A stretch of 45,174 nucleotides of DNA, taken from positions 1 to 45,174 of the forward strand of contig SCRF01000118.1 in NCBI GenBank assembly GCA_004322005.1. The letters are read 5' to 3'. Under the pieces are notes generated by a model. It saw only the letters and a list, made by a program, of their open reading frames with translations. It was not told where the DNA came from and ran no database searches. This DNA is from Rhodanobacter sp. (GTDB lineage: Bacteria > Pseudomonadota > Gammaproteobacteria > Xanthomonadales > Rhodanobacteraceae). Below, in pieces: positions 18,515 through 27,425 of this stretch. Each line of letters opens with the position of its first letter. Position 1 is the first letter of the stretch. Both the position numbers and the translations under genes were made by a program.

Positions 18515-18662
18515 GTGGGAGCGCACCCTGTGCGCGAATGCTTTGGCATTGGTAGGAGCGCACCCTGTGCGCGAATGCTTTGGCATTGGTAGGAGCGCAC
18601 CCTGTGCGCGATGCTTTTGCCGCACGTGAAGAAAAGCATTCGCGCACAGGGTGCGCTTCTAC
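18515..18662. repeat. REP cluster: three tandem family-A units plus one inverted unit
   Basis: Three direct copies begin at 18515 (head GTGG), 18552 and 18589 (heads GTAG), a period of exactly 37 bases. The spacing sequence GAATGCTTTGGCATTG is identical between the first two. A fourth, inverted copy ends CGCTTCTAC at 18662. All keep the GCGCAC-CCT-GTGCGC hairpin. The cluster sits between the GlpD-like and kinase genes. Confidence 0.88.
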
Positions 18663-18716
18663 AGCAAGTGTCAGCAACCAGGTTATTCGAGATTCCCTCA
18701 AGATAAGGACCGACAC

Positions 18717-20276
18717 GTGAGCGAACAGAGTTATCTGCTGGCCATCGACAACGGCACCCAGAGCGTGCGTGCGCTGCTGTTCGACCTGCACGGCAACCTG
18801 CTGGGCAAGGGCAAGGTGGAACTGCAGGCGTATGTGTCGCCGCAGCCCGGCTGGGCCGAGCAGGAGCCGGAGTATTACTGGCAGAACCTGGCCGAGGCCT
18901 GCCGGCGGCTGTGGGCGCAGGTGCCGATCGACAAGCGCCTGATCAAGGGCGTGGCGCTGACCACCCAGCGCGGCACGGTGATCAATGTCGATGCGCAGGG
19001 CCGGCCGCTGCGCCCGGCGATCGTCTGGCTCGATCAGCGCCGGGCCGAGGTCGGCGGCCCGATCAAGGGGCCGTGGGGCTGGCTGTTCAAGCTGGCCGGC
19101 GCGACGGCCACGGTGGATTATTTTCGCACCCAGGCCGAGGTCAACTGGATCGCCCAGCAGCAGCCGCGGATCTGGGCGCGCACCCACAAGCTGCTGTTGC
19201 TGTCGGGTTTTCTCACCCATCGGCTGACCGGCCGGTTCGTCGATTCGGTGGCCTGTTGCGTGGCCTACCTGCCGTTCGACTACCGGCGCCGGCAATGGGC
19301 CGCGCCGGGCGACTGGAAATGGCAGGCGCTGCCGGTGCGGCGCGAGCAGTTGCCCGAGCTGCGCAAGCCGGGCGAGCTGCTGGGACACATCAGCGCCGAG
19401 GCCAGCCGGCTGACCGGCATCCCCGAGGGCCTGCCGCTGATCGCCGCCGGCGCCGACAAGGCCTGCGACGTGCTCGGCGCCGGCGGCGTGCAGTCGGGCA
19501 CGGCCTGCCTGTCCTACGGCACCACCGCCACCATCAACACCACGCGCCGCAAATATCGGGAAATCACCCCGCTGATCCCGCCCTATCCCTCGGCGATTCC
19601 CGACCATTACAACAACGAGGTGATGATCTACCGCGGCTTCTGGATGGTCAGCTGGTTCAAGCGGGAGTTCGGCCTGGACGAAACGCAGCGGGCCGCGCAG
19701 CTGGGCGTCGAGCCCGAAGCGCTGTTCGATGCACTGGTCGACAGCGTGCCGGCCGGCTCGATGGGCCTGCTGCTGCAGCCCTACTGGTCGCCGGGCATCC
19801 GCGAACCGGGGCTGGAAGCGAAGGGTGCGATCATCGGCTTCGGCGACGTGCATACCCGCGCGCATGTCTACCGGGCGATTCTCGAAGGCCTGGCCTATGC
19901 GCTGCGCGCGGGCAAGGAGCGCATCGAGCGGCGCTCGGGGATCCCGATCACGCGCCTGCTGGTCTCCGGCGGCGGCTCGCAGAGCGATGCGGCGATGCAG
20001 CTGACCGCGGACATCTTCGGCTTGCCGGCCGAGCGCCCGCACACCTACGAGACCTCGGGCCTGGGCGCAGCGATCGACTGCGCGGTGGGGCTGCGCCTGC
20101 ACCCGGATTTCCCCACCGCGATCGCCACGATGACCCGGGTCGGCAAGGTCTTCCTGCCCCGCCCCGAGGCACAGCGCATCTATGAACGCCTCTATCGCGA
20201 GGTCTACCTGCGCATGTACCGGCAACTCAAGCCGCTGTATCGCGACATCCGTGCGATCACCGGCTATCCGGCGTAG
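18717..20276 (+). CDS. FGGY-family carbohydrate kinase
   Basis: A 519-aa kinase of the FGGY family (glycerol, xylulose and related kinases). The N-terminal ATP-binding motif is [16 protein letters not shown] at residues 8-23. The central [14 protein letters not shown] and the C-terminal [19 protein letters not shown] (about 411-430) are the phosphate and adenosine motifs. The start is GTG 18717, supported by AAGGA 7-8 bases upstream and by the family N-terminus; no ATG fits. The substrate is unknown. With the AGPS-like and GlpD-like genes it suggests phosphorylation of glycerol or a related polyol feeding a DHAP-linked pathway. A REP cluster separates it from the GlpD gene, which may alter transcript stability. 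Confidence 0.86.
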   Translation: MSEQSYLLAIDNGTQSVRALLFDLHGNLLGKGKVELQAYVSPQPGWAEQEPEYYWQNLAEACRRLWAQVPIDKRLIKGVALTTQRGTVINVDAQGRPLRPAIVWLDQRRAEVGGPIKGPWGWLFKLAGATATVDYFRTQAEVNWIAQQQPRIWARTHKLLLLSGFLTHRLTGRFVDSVACCVAYLPFDYRRRQWAAPGDWKWQALPVRREQLPELRKPGELLGHISAEASRLTGIPEGLPLIAAGADKACDVLGAGGVQSGTACLSYGTTATINTTRRKYREITPLIPPYPSAIPDHYNNEVMIYRGFWMVSWFKREFGLDETQRAAQLGVEPEALFDALVDSVPAGSMGLLLQPYWSPGIREPGLEAKGAIIGFGDVHTRAHVYRAILEGLAYALRAGKERIERRSGIPITRLLVSGGGSQSDAAMQLTADIFGLPAERPHTYETSGLGAAIDCAVGLRLHPDFPTAIATMTRVGKVFLPRPEAQRIYERLYREVYLRMYRQLKPLYRDIRAITGYPA

Positions 20277-20311
20277 CAGGCATCCTGCACAACCTCGTTC
20301 CTGGCACTTGC

Positions 20312-20382
20312 TGTGGAGCGCACCCTGTGCGCGAAAGCTCTTTGGATGTGTCCCGGCTTTCGCGCACAGGGTGCGCTTCTAC
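20312..20382. repeat. REP pair, family A (degenerate)
   Basis: The inverted pair has the left unit TGTGGAGCGCACCCTGTGCG and the right unit ending GGGTGCGCTTCTAC. Both heads deviate from GTAG/CTCCTAC, but the GCGCAC/GTGCGC stem is intact. It lies just after the kinase stop codon. Confidence 0.8.
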
Positions 20383-20410
20383 AAATCGGGTTATTCTTCG
20401 CCGTGCTTTC

Positions 20411-20454
20411 ATCAACGACAAAGGCCACCCGCTGAGGTGGCCTTTGTCGTTGAT
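20411..20454 (-). terminator. Perfect 19-bp inverted repeat downstream of tRNA-Val
   Basis: ATCAACGACAAAGGCCACC (20411-20429) and its exact reverse complement (20436-20454) flank the 6-base loop CGCTGA. It begins 5 bases beyond the CCA end of tRNA-Val and also faces the plus-strand kinase, so it may serve both. The core AAAGGCCACC/GGTGGCCTTT resembles a rho-independent terminator, but no long T-run follows. Confidence 0.6.
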
Positions 20455-20459
20455 GGGAT

Positions 20460-20534
20460 TGGTGGGCCGTGCAAGGATCGAACTTGCGACATCTGCCTTG
20501 TCGAGGCAGCGCTCTACCGCTGAGCTAACAGCCC
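20460..20534 (-). tRNA. tRNA-Val (GAC)
   Basis: Read on the minus strand it folds as a full cloverleaf of 75 nt with encoded CCA. The acceptor is GGGCTGT/ACGGCCC, the D-arm GCTC/GAGC, the anticodon arm CTGCC-TCGACAA-GGCAG, the T-arm GCAAG-TTCGATC-CTTGC, and the discriminator A73. The anticodon is GAC. Position 33 is C instead of the nearly universal U. Confidence 0.92.
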
Positions 20535-20634
20535 GTCCCGCGGCGATCGCGCCGCGCGAGCCGCGCAGTATACGGGAGCGGCCTGTGCTGGACAACATCC
20601 CGGCGCCACGGACGGGCCGCCATGAACCGGCGCC

Positions 20635-22653
20635 TCAGCGCAGCGCCTGTTCCCGCAACTGGTGGATCTGGTCGCGCACCCGGGCGGCGTCCTCGAACTC
20701 CAGGTTCTGCGCGTGCTTGTACATCTGCGCTTCCAGTTTCTTCAGCAGGCCGGCCGCCTGCTGCGCATTCAGCCCACCGTAATCGCCGGCCGGCTCGGCC
20801 ACCGCGCGCCCACGCGGCGCCTTGCTGCCGCGGCGATTGCCGGCCTCGCTGCGCGCGCCTTCCATGATGTCGGCGATGCGCCGCACGATCGTGGTCGGGG
20901 TGATGCCCTGCGCCAGGTTCCACGCGATCTGCTTCTCGCGGCGGCGCGCGGTCTCGTCCATCGCCGCCTGCATCGAGCGGGTGACCTGGTCGGCGTACAG
21001 GATCGCCTTGCCGCGCACGTTGCGGGCGGCGCGTCCCATGGTCTGGATCAGCGAGCCGGTGGAGCGCAGGAAGCCCTCCTTGTCGGCGTCCAGCACCGCC
21101 ACCAGCGACACCTCGGGCATGTCCAGCCCCTCGCGCAGCAGGTTGATCCCGACCAGCACGTCGAACACGCCCAGCCGCAGGTCGCGGATGATCTCGCTGC
21201 GTTCGACCGTCTCGATGTCCGAATGCAGGTAGCGCACCCGCACATTTTTCTCGCTGAGGTATTCGGTGAGGTTTTCGGCCATCCGTTTGGTCAGCGTGGT
21301 GACCAGCACGCGATCGCCCATCGCCACCCGCTTGTGCACCTCGCCGAGCAGGTCGTCGACCTGGGTGCGCACCGGGCGCACCTCCACTTCCGGGTCGACC
21401 AGGCCGGTCGGGCGTACCAGCAGCTCGACCACGGCACCGCCGGATTTCTTGAGCTCGTAGTCGCGCGGCGTGGCGGAGATGTAGATCGCCCGCGGCACGC
21501 GCTGCTCCCACTCCTCGAAGCGCAGCGGCCGGTTGTCCAGCGCCGACGGCAGGCGGAAGCCGAACTCGACCAGGGTCTCCTTGCGCGAGCGGTCGCCCTT
21601 GTACATCGCGCCGAGCTGCGGCACGCTGACGTGCGACTCGTCCACCACCAGCAGGCCGTCGGCCGGCAGGTAGTCGAACAGGGTCGGCGGCGGCTCGCCG
21701 GGCGCGCGCCGGCTCAGGTGGCGCGAGTAGTTCTCGATGCCCTGGCAGTAGCCGACCTCGGCCATCATCTCGATGTCGTAGCGCGTGCGCTGATCGAGCC
21801 GCTGCGCCTCCAGCAGCTTGTTGTCCTTGTACAGCTGCTCCAGCCGCTCCTTCAGCTCGACCTTGATCGTCTCGATCGCGTTGAGCACGCTCTCGCGCGT
21901 GCTGGCGTAATGCGTGCGCGGGTAGACCGTGTAGCGCGGCACCTTGCGCACCGTCTCGCCGGTGAGCGGATCGAACAGCGACAGGTTCTCCACCTCGCCG
22001 TCGAACAGCTCGATGCGCAGCGCCTCGGTTTCCGACTCGGCCGGAAACACGTCGATGATCTCGCCGCGTACACGATAGGTGCCGCGACGCAGCTCCATCT
22101 CGTTGCGGGTGTACTGCAGCTCGGTCAGCTGGTGGATCAGCTTGCGCTGTTCGATGCGCTCGCCGCGGGCCAGGATCAGCCGCAGCGACAGGTAGTCCTC
22201 CGGATTGCCCAGGCCGTAAATCGCCGACACCGTGGCCACGATGATCGCGTCGCGCCGCGACAGCAGCGCCTTGGTCGCCGACAGTCGCATCTGCTCGATG
22301 TGCTCGTTGATCGAGGCGTCCTTCTCGATGAAGGTGTCCGACGCCACCACGTAGGCTTCCGGCTGGTAGTAGTCGTAATAGCTGACGAAGTACTCCACCG
22401 CGTTGTCGGGGAAGAACTCCTTGAACTCGCCATACAGCTGCGCGGCCAGGGTCTTGTTCGGCGCCATCACGATGGTCGGCCGCTGCACCCGCTCGATCAC
22501 GTTGGCGATGGTGTAGGTCTTGCCCGAGCCGGTGACGCCGAGCAGCGTCTGCGCGGCCAGGCCGGCCTCGAAACCCGCGACCAGGCGCTCGATCGCCAGC
22601 GGCTGATCGCCGGCGGGCCGATAGGGGGAAACGAGCTGGAAACGGTCGGTCAT
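20635..22653 (-). CDS. uvrB: Excinuclease ABC subunit B
   Basis: A 672-aa UvrB, the damage-verifying helicase-like subunit of nucleotide excision repair. The N-terminus is [20 protein letters not shown]. Walker A is GVTGSGKT (39-46). The DNA-clamping beta-hairpin region is [33 protein letters not shown] is the Walker B/DESH region. [25 protein letters not shown] motif V and QTMGRAARN motif VI follow. The last 35 residues ([20 protein letters not shown]) are the UvrC-binding UVR domain. The usual SATPG motif reads [14 protein letters not shown] at 22653 is chosen by family N-terminus; ATG 22662 adds three residues. Confidence 0.97.
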   Translation of the reverse strand: MTDRFQLVSPYRPAGDQPLAIERLVAGFEAGLAAQTLLGVTGSGKTYTIANVIERVQRPTIVMAPNKTLAAQLYGEFKEFFPDNAVEYFVSYYDYYQPEAYVVASDTFIEKDASINEHIEQMRLSATKALLSRRDAIIVATVSAIYGLGNPEDYLSLRLILARGERIEQRKLIHQLTELQYTRNEMELRRGTYRVRGEIIDVFPAESETEALRIELFDGEVENLSLFDPLTGETVRKVPRYTVYPRTHYASTRESVLNAIETIKVELKERLEQLYKDNKLLEAQRLDQRTRYDIEMMAEVGYCQGIENYSRHLSRRAPGEPPPTLFDYLPADGLLVVDESHVSVPQLGAMYKGDRSRKETLVEFGFRLPSALDNRPLRFEEWEQRVPRAIYISATPRDYELKKSGGAVVELLVRPTGLVDPEVEVRPVRTQVDDLLGEVHKRVAMGDRVLVTTLTKRMAENLTEYLSEKNVRVRYLHSDIETVERSEIIRDLRLGVFDVLVGINLLREGLDMPEVSLVAVLDADKEGFLRSTGSLIQTMGRAARNVRGKAILYADQVTRSMQAAMDETARRREKQIAWNLAQGITPTTIVRRIADIMEGARSEAGNRRGSKAPRGRAVAEPAGDYGGLNAQQAAGLLKKLEAQMYKHAQNLEFEDAARVRDQIHQLREQALR

Positions 22654-22806
22654 CGATGCCATATGTGGGTGCGGCAGCGCATTTTAAATCGACGCTGCTG
22701 ACAGCGCGTGTCAGCAGATACCCACAGGATTGCCGGCATCCGGCCGCTGGGCACGGCGCGCCAGGGGCGGCAGGATGCGGGTTCGCGGCAACGCAGGAGC
22801 GACGCC

Positions 22807-23367
22807 ATGGCCTTGCGCCACTATCCCGAGCCCCGTCATCGACACGCCGGCATGACCTTGATCGAGCAGATCATGGTGCTGGCGATCGTCGCGGTCCTGA
22901 CCAGCATGGCCGTGCCGCCGATGCGCAGTCTGCTCGCCCGCAATCGGCTGCAGGCCGCCCAGATGGATTTCATCGCAGCGCTGCAGCACGCCCGCGGCAC
23001 CGCCATCATGAGCGGCAGGCGCACGCTCTTTTGTCCGACCCGCGATGGCAGCAGCTGCAGCGACGCGATGCACTGGGACAGCGGCTGGCTGCTGGGCCAC
23101 GACAGCGATGACGATCGTCAACCGGACCATGGAGCGCTGTATGTCGGCAGCGGCTACGCCGGCAAATTGACCATACTGAGCAGCGTCGGCCGGCACTATG
23201 TGCGCTTTCGCCCTGACGGCAGCGCCCGCGGCAGCAACATCACCCTGCTGTTCTGCCAGGTCGGCCACGCCGAGCATGCACTGAGCGTGGTGGTCTCCAA
23301 CGCCGGCCGCGTTCGCGGCGCCCCGGCCAGCGCCCGTCAGGCCGCCACCTGCGCCCAGACGAACTGA
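22807..23367 (+). CDS. GspH/FimT-family type IV pseudopilin
   Basis: A 186-aa minor pseudopilin. After a short basic leader (MALRHYPEPRHRHAG) comes the prepilin peptidase site G15-M16-TLIE20, followed by the hydrophobic helix QIMVLAIVAVLTSMAVPP. The first mature residue is Met instead of the common Phe. RNRLQAAQMDFIAALQHARG and the later beta-strands fit the GspH domain, with paired Cys residues (FCPTRDGSSC) likely forming a disulfide. AGGAG lies 8 bases before ATG 22807; the frame is open further upstream. No other pilus genes are near, so it is a stand-alone minor pilin gene. Confidence 0.85.
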   Translation: MALRHYPEPRHRHAGMTLIEQIMVLAIVAVLTSMAVPPMRSLLARNRLQAAQMDFIAALQHARGTAIMSGRRTLFCPTRDGSSCSDAMHWDSGWLLGHDSDDDRQPDHGALYVGSGYAGKLTILSSVGRHYVRFRPDGSARGSNITLLFCQVGHAEHALSVVVSNAGRVRGAPASARQAATCAQTN

Positions 23368-23385
23368 GCTGGCATGCCATGATGC

Positions 23386-23417
23386 AAAAAGCCGGCTGAT
23401 GCGCCGGCTTTTTTTGT
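23386..23417 (+). terminator. Rho-independent terminator after the pseudopilin gene
   Basis: AAAAAGCCGGC-TGATGC-GCCGGCTTTTTTT is a GC-rich stem with flanking A/T tracts, 18 bases after the stop codon. The A-tract on the left means it can also terminate transcripts coming from the island side. Confidence 0.88.
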
Positions 23418-23420
23418 GAA

Positions 23421-23470
23421 AGATGGCGTCCGAAGCTGGACTCGAACCAGCGCCCCCCTGATTAACAGTC
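23421..23470. repeat. Left attachment repeat (3' fragment of tRNA-Asn)
   Basis: On the minus strand it holds the anticodon loop CTGTTAA, T-arm GCTGGTTCGAGTCCAGC and acceptor end TTCGGACGCCA of tRNA-Asn. The 5' half is missing, so it is not a functional tRNA. It matches 35516-35565 except at two positions. Confidence 0.85.
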
Positions 23471-23729
23471 CGCTGCTAAATCAATAGGTTACGGAAAGCC
23501 TAGCGAAGCTTGACGAAGGCTGGGGAAGCTAAAAGAAGTTTGCAATCAGAAGCTTGGCGAAGTCTGGCGAAGAGTCGACGAACTGAGCGGTGTACCGCTG
23601 GTGTACCGAAATTCGTCCCCGTCCGCAGGAATGAAAACCCGCCAATTATGCGCATCACCTGCAGCGGCAGGGCTCAGCGTGGCGGGTGTGTTGGACGCAC
23701 GGTAACACCGTAAGCCCTGTGCAGCGACC
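23471..23729. other. Non-coding island end with short direct repeats
   Basis: No convincing gene. Imperfect copies of a 22-base unit (core TGRCGAAGKYTGG, then SGAAG) lie at 23509-23530 and 23553-23574. An 11-base tandem GGTGTACCGCT occurs around 23589-23608. ACCCGCC/GGCGGGT is a loose inverted repeat at about 23638-23690. Such repeats near an attachment site could be integrase arm-binding sites, which is inference. Confidence 0.45.
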
Positions 23730-24567
23730 TCAATGGTCAGCAGCACCCGTCGCGAACGCGGTGATGGCAGCGGCGTCGGCGATCGGAACGGTTTGCACGC
23801 CTTTGTCACGCAGGTCGCCAAGAATTTCGTCGGCGGCCGTCCGTGCACGATCAATCCTCGCGTCGGGCATCTTCACTGCGAACAACATGGCGTCAGGAAG
23901 CAGGTTGTGCCGCTGCATTCGCTGCACACGATCCACCCAGCGGCCACCCACCTCGTACACAAGATTTGGCACATCCTTGGCCAGGTCGAGCGGCTTGATG
24001 GCGAGCTGTGTGCGCCCTTCGCGCCTGTGCACAAAGGGTACGTGGATGTGCAAATCCTCGTTGCCGATGTCGCCTTCCTGGAAATGGTCACGCAGGTTGG
24101 CCTTGTACAAAATCTCGCGTACACCACGAATCAGTATCTGATCGTGATAGGCCTTGTCGGCAAAATCTCTTTCCACCACGGTGGCGAACAGCTGGTTCAA
24201 GGTGTCCGCAGGCTCCCCGGCAAGAATCACGCGGGTTTCGCCAAAGCGCAGCAACGCCTCCCGTGGACGGGTGAGCCCGGCAAAGGTCTGCTGCACGAAG
24301 CCTTGGTTTCCTGTGCCCCGCTCACGCACCAACTCTCCGAGGCGATCCAGCTCGTCTTTCAGATAAGCCATCGCCTCGCGATAGATGCGCTTGTCCAACT
24401 GCTCGAAGAAACCGGTGATGCGGCCGGTCTTCATTGACCGGCATCAGGCGCGCACCGAAATAGCCGGTCGCCGGGCATGCCAGCACCACGCCGACATTGG
24501 CGAACTCGCCCGTTTCTGCATAGGGCAGAAAGCGGATGATCGCGTATTGGCAGGCGAACCTGTTCAT
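23730..24567 (-). pseudogene. DUF3037 family protein, interrupted by a frameshift
   Basis: The first frame, from ATG 24567 (GGAGG 9 bases upstream), encodes the DUF3037 N-terminus: FACQYAIIRFLPYAETGEFA, then NVGVVLACPA up to about ARLMPVN. It then runs into unrelated residues. The continuing sequence, beginning KTGRITGFFEQLDKRIYREA, lies in another frame from about 24434 to the stop at 23730. Joining the two gives roughly 278 aa, close to the intact neighbour DUF3037 protein (286 aa). The break is at about 24432-24440. A one-base indel, an assembly error or a programmed shift are all possible. It is last in the restriction operon, 37 bases after the previous stop. Confidence 0.72.
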
Positions 24568-24604
24568 GGCGCTAGCCTCCAGAAATCTTCATGCGTGCAG
24601 CAGT

Positions 24605-25465
24605 TCAATAGTGAGCAGTCGCCAAGTGCTGCTCGACTTCTGCCGCCAGTAGCTGGCCAAATTCATCAGCCTGTTGCTCGCCAAAAATTTTTGGTTCGAC
24701 GGGCATTTTCTTGAGGATGCTCAAGGCATTCTCGTACGCTCCAGTCAGGGCTTCATCCTGGGGGGCGCCCACCAGAAAGTACATCTGGAAAGCCTCCACC
24801 CCGGCACCATGCACGCTGGCAATTCTTCCCAGCCAGCGATGAGCCTTGTCACGGATAGTCTCAGCCGATGCCAAGTCAAAGGACACGGGTTCAAGGCAGT
24901 GCAGCACGCCATTTTTCCACGTGTGCTTGAATTCCAGTTCGTCGTCCGCGACCACGAGGGTCTTGGGCTCGAAGTAACGCAAAAGCTGCCTCGTCTCTAG
25001 TGTGCGTTTGAAGCTGCGCCATACATCTTCGTCAACCCGCCGTTCTCGGGACGAACGCTCTTCATAGCGCATGACCATGCGATCAAACAGCTTCTCCAAG
25101 GTCGCCGCCGGGTCGGCACTGCGTCCAGCCCCCATCGGTGACCACTGCAGAGAGCTATCGTCGTTGGGGAGAACACGCTTTGCCAAGTCCAGCACTGTAT
25201 CGACGTTGGCGAACGGCAGTTGCTCTTGAAGCTCAGACCCGATCCGATCGAACTGCGCCTGGATATAGTGCATCAACGATTTGAAGTGTTCGGGATTGAT
25301 GCCCGGAAACGTCTTGTTCAATCGGCCATACGTCGGACGGCACAAGGCTCCTGCAAAGCGGGCTTCGGAAGCGAACAATGCCACGCCAACGTTGATGAAC
25401 TCGCCTGTCGTGGTGTCATGCACATAGCGCAGCACCACGTAGCTATACGCGCAAGTTGTGGTCAT
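24605..25465 (-). CDS. DUF3037 domain-containing protein
   Basis: A 286-aa protein whose N-terminus (SYVVLRYVHDTTTGEFINVG, then VALF) is the DUF3037 core, followed by mostly helical sequence. The family has no established activity but is often found beside HipA-like kinases. The start ATG 25465 overlaps the stop of the HipA-like gene (ATGA at 25462-25465), so the two are co-translated. The frame extends upstream without a start that avoids overlap. Its partner kinase, a second DUF3037 gene downstream and hsdS upstream all lie on the same transcript, which suggests a shared role in defence. Confidence 0.78.
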   Translation of the reverse strand: MTTTCAYSYVVLRYVHDTTTGEFINVGVALFASEARFAGALCRPTYGRLNKTFPGINPEHFKSLMHYIQAQFDRIGSELQEQLPFANVDTVLDLAKRVLPNDDSSLQWSPMGAGRSADPAATLEKLFDRMVMRYEERSSRERRVDEDVWRSFKRTLETRQLLRYFEPKTLVVADDELEFKHTWKNGVLHCLEPVSFDLASAETIRDKAHRWLGRIASVHGAGVEAFQMYFLVGAPQDEALTGAYENALSILKKMPVEPKIFGEQQADEFGQLLAAEVEQHLATAHY

Positions 25466-26256
25466 GAAAGTACCCTCACGATCTCGGCCAAGGCCGGTCC
25501 GATATTGTCCCTCAGCTCGGCCACGAAACCCAGTGTCTGATCTGCCACGCCAGAACCCTCTTTCCACTGCGCAGGCAGGGCATGCCTATAGTCTTCAATT
25601 CGTTGATCCGTAACAGCCTGCCAGGCGCCCTCCAACCGGCTCAAGTCGTAGCTCTTCCCCGACAGTCCTGTAAAAAGCACGTGAGCATTGCCGTTGATGG
25701 CTTGGAGCGCTCCGGGCTTCCACGGTGGCTTCCAGCCGATGATTCCTTCGGTCATGAATGCCAGCTCATGGTCGAAGATGGCAAAACTTCGCCCGTCGAA
25801 CAACAGGTTGGGATTGTCTGGTCGCCGATCCGGATTCTGGATCAGGTTATCGAAAGCGAAGATCTCTACCGCTTGCTGACGTACCGCCACCGGGATGGAT
25901 TTTCCTGTCGGCAACAACGTGAAGCCTGGCGGCAGTTTGGATGAGCCGAACGCCACCGGAGAACTGGCACGCAGCCGAGCTGCCAATTCAGCCTGCGCTG
26001 AAGGCAGGCACTGTATGAATGGTTCATCGAACGACACCAGAAAAGGCTCAGGCACCGGTAGATCCAGGTCCGCAGCCAACATGGCGGAAATTGCCTCAAC
26101 CACCAAACCGCCCAATCGTCGTTCGCACCCCGCTGAAAACTTGGCGACCAATTCGATATCCGATCCGTCGGCCCGCGCGCACTCCAGCAAGCATGGCCAT
26201 GTCTTGCCGCTAGTCATTCGACGATCAAATCTCTCGGCCTTAACAAGCTCAAGCAT
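25462..26256 (-). CDS. HipA-like protein kinase
   Basis: A 264-aa protein resembling the short HipA-like kinase family, lacking the long N-terminal subdomain of true HipA. LVAKFSAGCERRLGGLVVEA holds a candidate ATP-binding Lys (K39). FDNLIQNPDRRPDNPNLLF (135-153) matches the catalytic loop N-x-D-x-x-x-x-N pattern. IFDHELAF (160-167) stands where the metal-binding Asp motif is expected. ATG 26256 overlaps the hsdS stop (TGATG), and its own stop overlaps the DUF3037 start, so it is locked into the hsdM-hsdS operon by coupling. The target is unknown; true HipA phosphorylates glutamyl-tRNA synthetase, but that should not be assumed here. Confidence 0.78.
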   Translation of the reverse strand: MLELVKAERFDRRMTSGKTWPCLLECARADGSDIELVAKFSAGCERRLGGLVVEAISAMLAADLDLPVPEPFLVSFDEPFIQCLPSAQAELAARLRASSPVAFGSSKLPPGFTLLPTGKSIPVAVRQQAVEIFAFDNLIQNPDRRPDNPNLLFDGRSFAIFDHELAFMTEGIIGWKPPWKPGALQAINGNAHVLFTGLSGKSYDLSRLEGAWQAVTDQRIEDYRHALPAQWKEGSGVADQTLGFVAELRDNIGPALAEIVRVLS

Positions 26257-27425
26257 CAGCAGGCTCCAAACAGGCGTTCGAGGGTGGCGGGGAGTAGAGC
26301 GGCGTTGGCGGCGCGCAGTGCAGCGTGCCGTGCCTTGAGGGCAGTGGTAGCAGGGACGGTGGCCTCTAGCAAATCCAGTTGCGAACGTGGTGGAAGCCAA
26401 AGCTTGTGGTTCAGTAGTTGGAATGGCTGAACGCGTTGGCGTCGGTCGCCGAGGCCCTTGCTGCCGTGGGTGATCTGCTCCCAGACTCGCGGCGAACGGA
26501 AATAGGCATAGAGAAAGGCTGGCGACGCACGCGCCGGGTCGATGTTGAAGGTAGGGAACTCGTTGGAAACGAACGCGCCGTCGTGTTCCTGCCCGACGAT
26601 GGCATATGCGCCCTCGAAAGCGAACAGCCGGCTGTAGAGAAATTGGCCAGCGCGAATTCGATACAGCGTCGAGGCACTGGTTATAGAGCCGTCAATGGGC
26701 GGCTTGGTGAACAGTCCTCGGGCAAAGCTCAACACGCCCACATTCGGGTAACTCTCATCGGCATGTACTGCTACCGGGTCAGGCGCCGACTCCAACACGT
26801 CTCCAAGACGACCTTCAGTCCAACCTTGGGCATGGCGCTCCTCATCCGTCATATCGCTTCGCGTCGCCAATGCGATCAGCAGACGATCAGCATCGGTCTC
26901 GATGGCGTCGAGATGAACGGCCAGTTGCCGGGTCTTGTCGGCCAGCGCGTCAAGGTGGGCGACGATGGCTTGCTGTTCGGCCAGCGATGGCAGCGGGATC
27001 TCCTGCGCAAGGAAACGTTCTTCCTTGATTCGCACACGATTCGTTGTGCCTTCGCTGGCTGCCTTGCAGAGATCAACGAAGACTGTCGATCGCACGAGCC
27101 AGCCCATATACGCCGGGTCGCAGCGTTTCGGGTAGCTGAATATGAAGGAAGGAAAGTCGTTGCTGACGATGGCTCCATCCAGCTCTGGCGGAACAATCCC
27201 AATAGCACCGTTCCGCGCGTCGATCTTCGACAGGATGAGCTGGTTCGCGCGCACAAAGCGCCGCTTTGTCGTCACATCACTGCCACGAACCTTTCCGCGG
27301 CTGACGACACCTTTGCCCCACAGCCTGATCGTGACTTCGTGGTACTCGCCGTCTGCCGTGAGCACGGTCGGCTCTTCGGCCCGCGCAAGCAACTCACCAA
27401 GCGCGATGCACGACGATTGCCTCAC
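26256..27425 (-). CDS. hsdS: Type I restriction-modification specificity subunit S
   Basis: A 389-aa S subunit with two target-recognition domains, each followed by a conserved helix. TRD1 spans about residues 1-145 and ends in IPLPSLAEQQAIVAHLDALA (142-161), the spacer helix. TRD2 spans about 200-345 and ends in LWLPPRSQLDLLEATVPATT, then ALKARHAALRAAN. Together with two HsdM it would recognise a bipartite DNA site. Its start overlaps the end of hsdM (ATGA, 27422-27425) and its stop overlaps the HipA-like start. The recognised sequence cannot be predicted by eye. Confidence 0.92.
   Translation of the reverse strand: MRQSSCIALGELLARAEEPTVLTADGEYHEVTIRLWGKGVVSRGKVRGSDVTTKRRFVRANQLILSKIDARNGAIGIVPPELDGAIVSNDFPSFIFSYPKRCDPAYMGWLVRSTVFVDLCKAASEGTTNRVRIKEERFLAQEIPLPSLAEQQAIVAHLDALADKTRQLAVHLDAIETDADRLLIALATRSDMTDEERHAQGWTEGRLGDVLESAPDPVAVHADESYPNVGVLSFARGLFTKPPIDGSITSASTLYRIRAGQFLYSRLFAFEGAYAIVGQEHDGAFVSNEFPTFNIDPARASPAFLYAYFRSPRVWEQITHGSKGLGDRRQRVQPFQLLNHKLWLPPRSQLDLLEATVPATTALKARHAALRAANAALLPATLERLFGAC

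Noticed and set aside
18515..18662. Possible CRISPR array because of the regular 37-base period
   Set aside because: The units are contiguous REP palindromes with identical intervening bases, no unique spacers, and no cas genes nearby.
20662..22701. 679-codon plus-strand frame opposite uvrB
   Set aside because: It mirrors uvrB codon structure and has no domain; uvrB is beyond doubt.
23421..23470. Functional second tRNA-Asn
   Set aside because: Only the anticodon loop and 3' half are present; the 5' half and D-arm are missing.
23510..23713. Plus-strand open frame at the left island end
   Set aside because: 67 codons, no start site support, runs over the direct repeats and resembles no protein.
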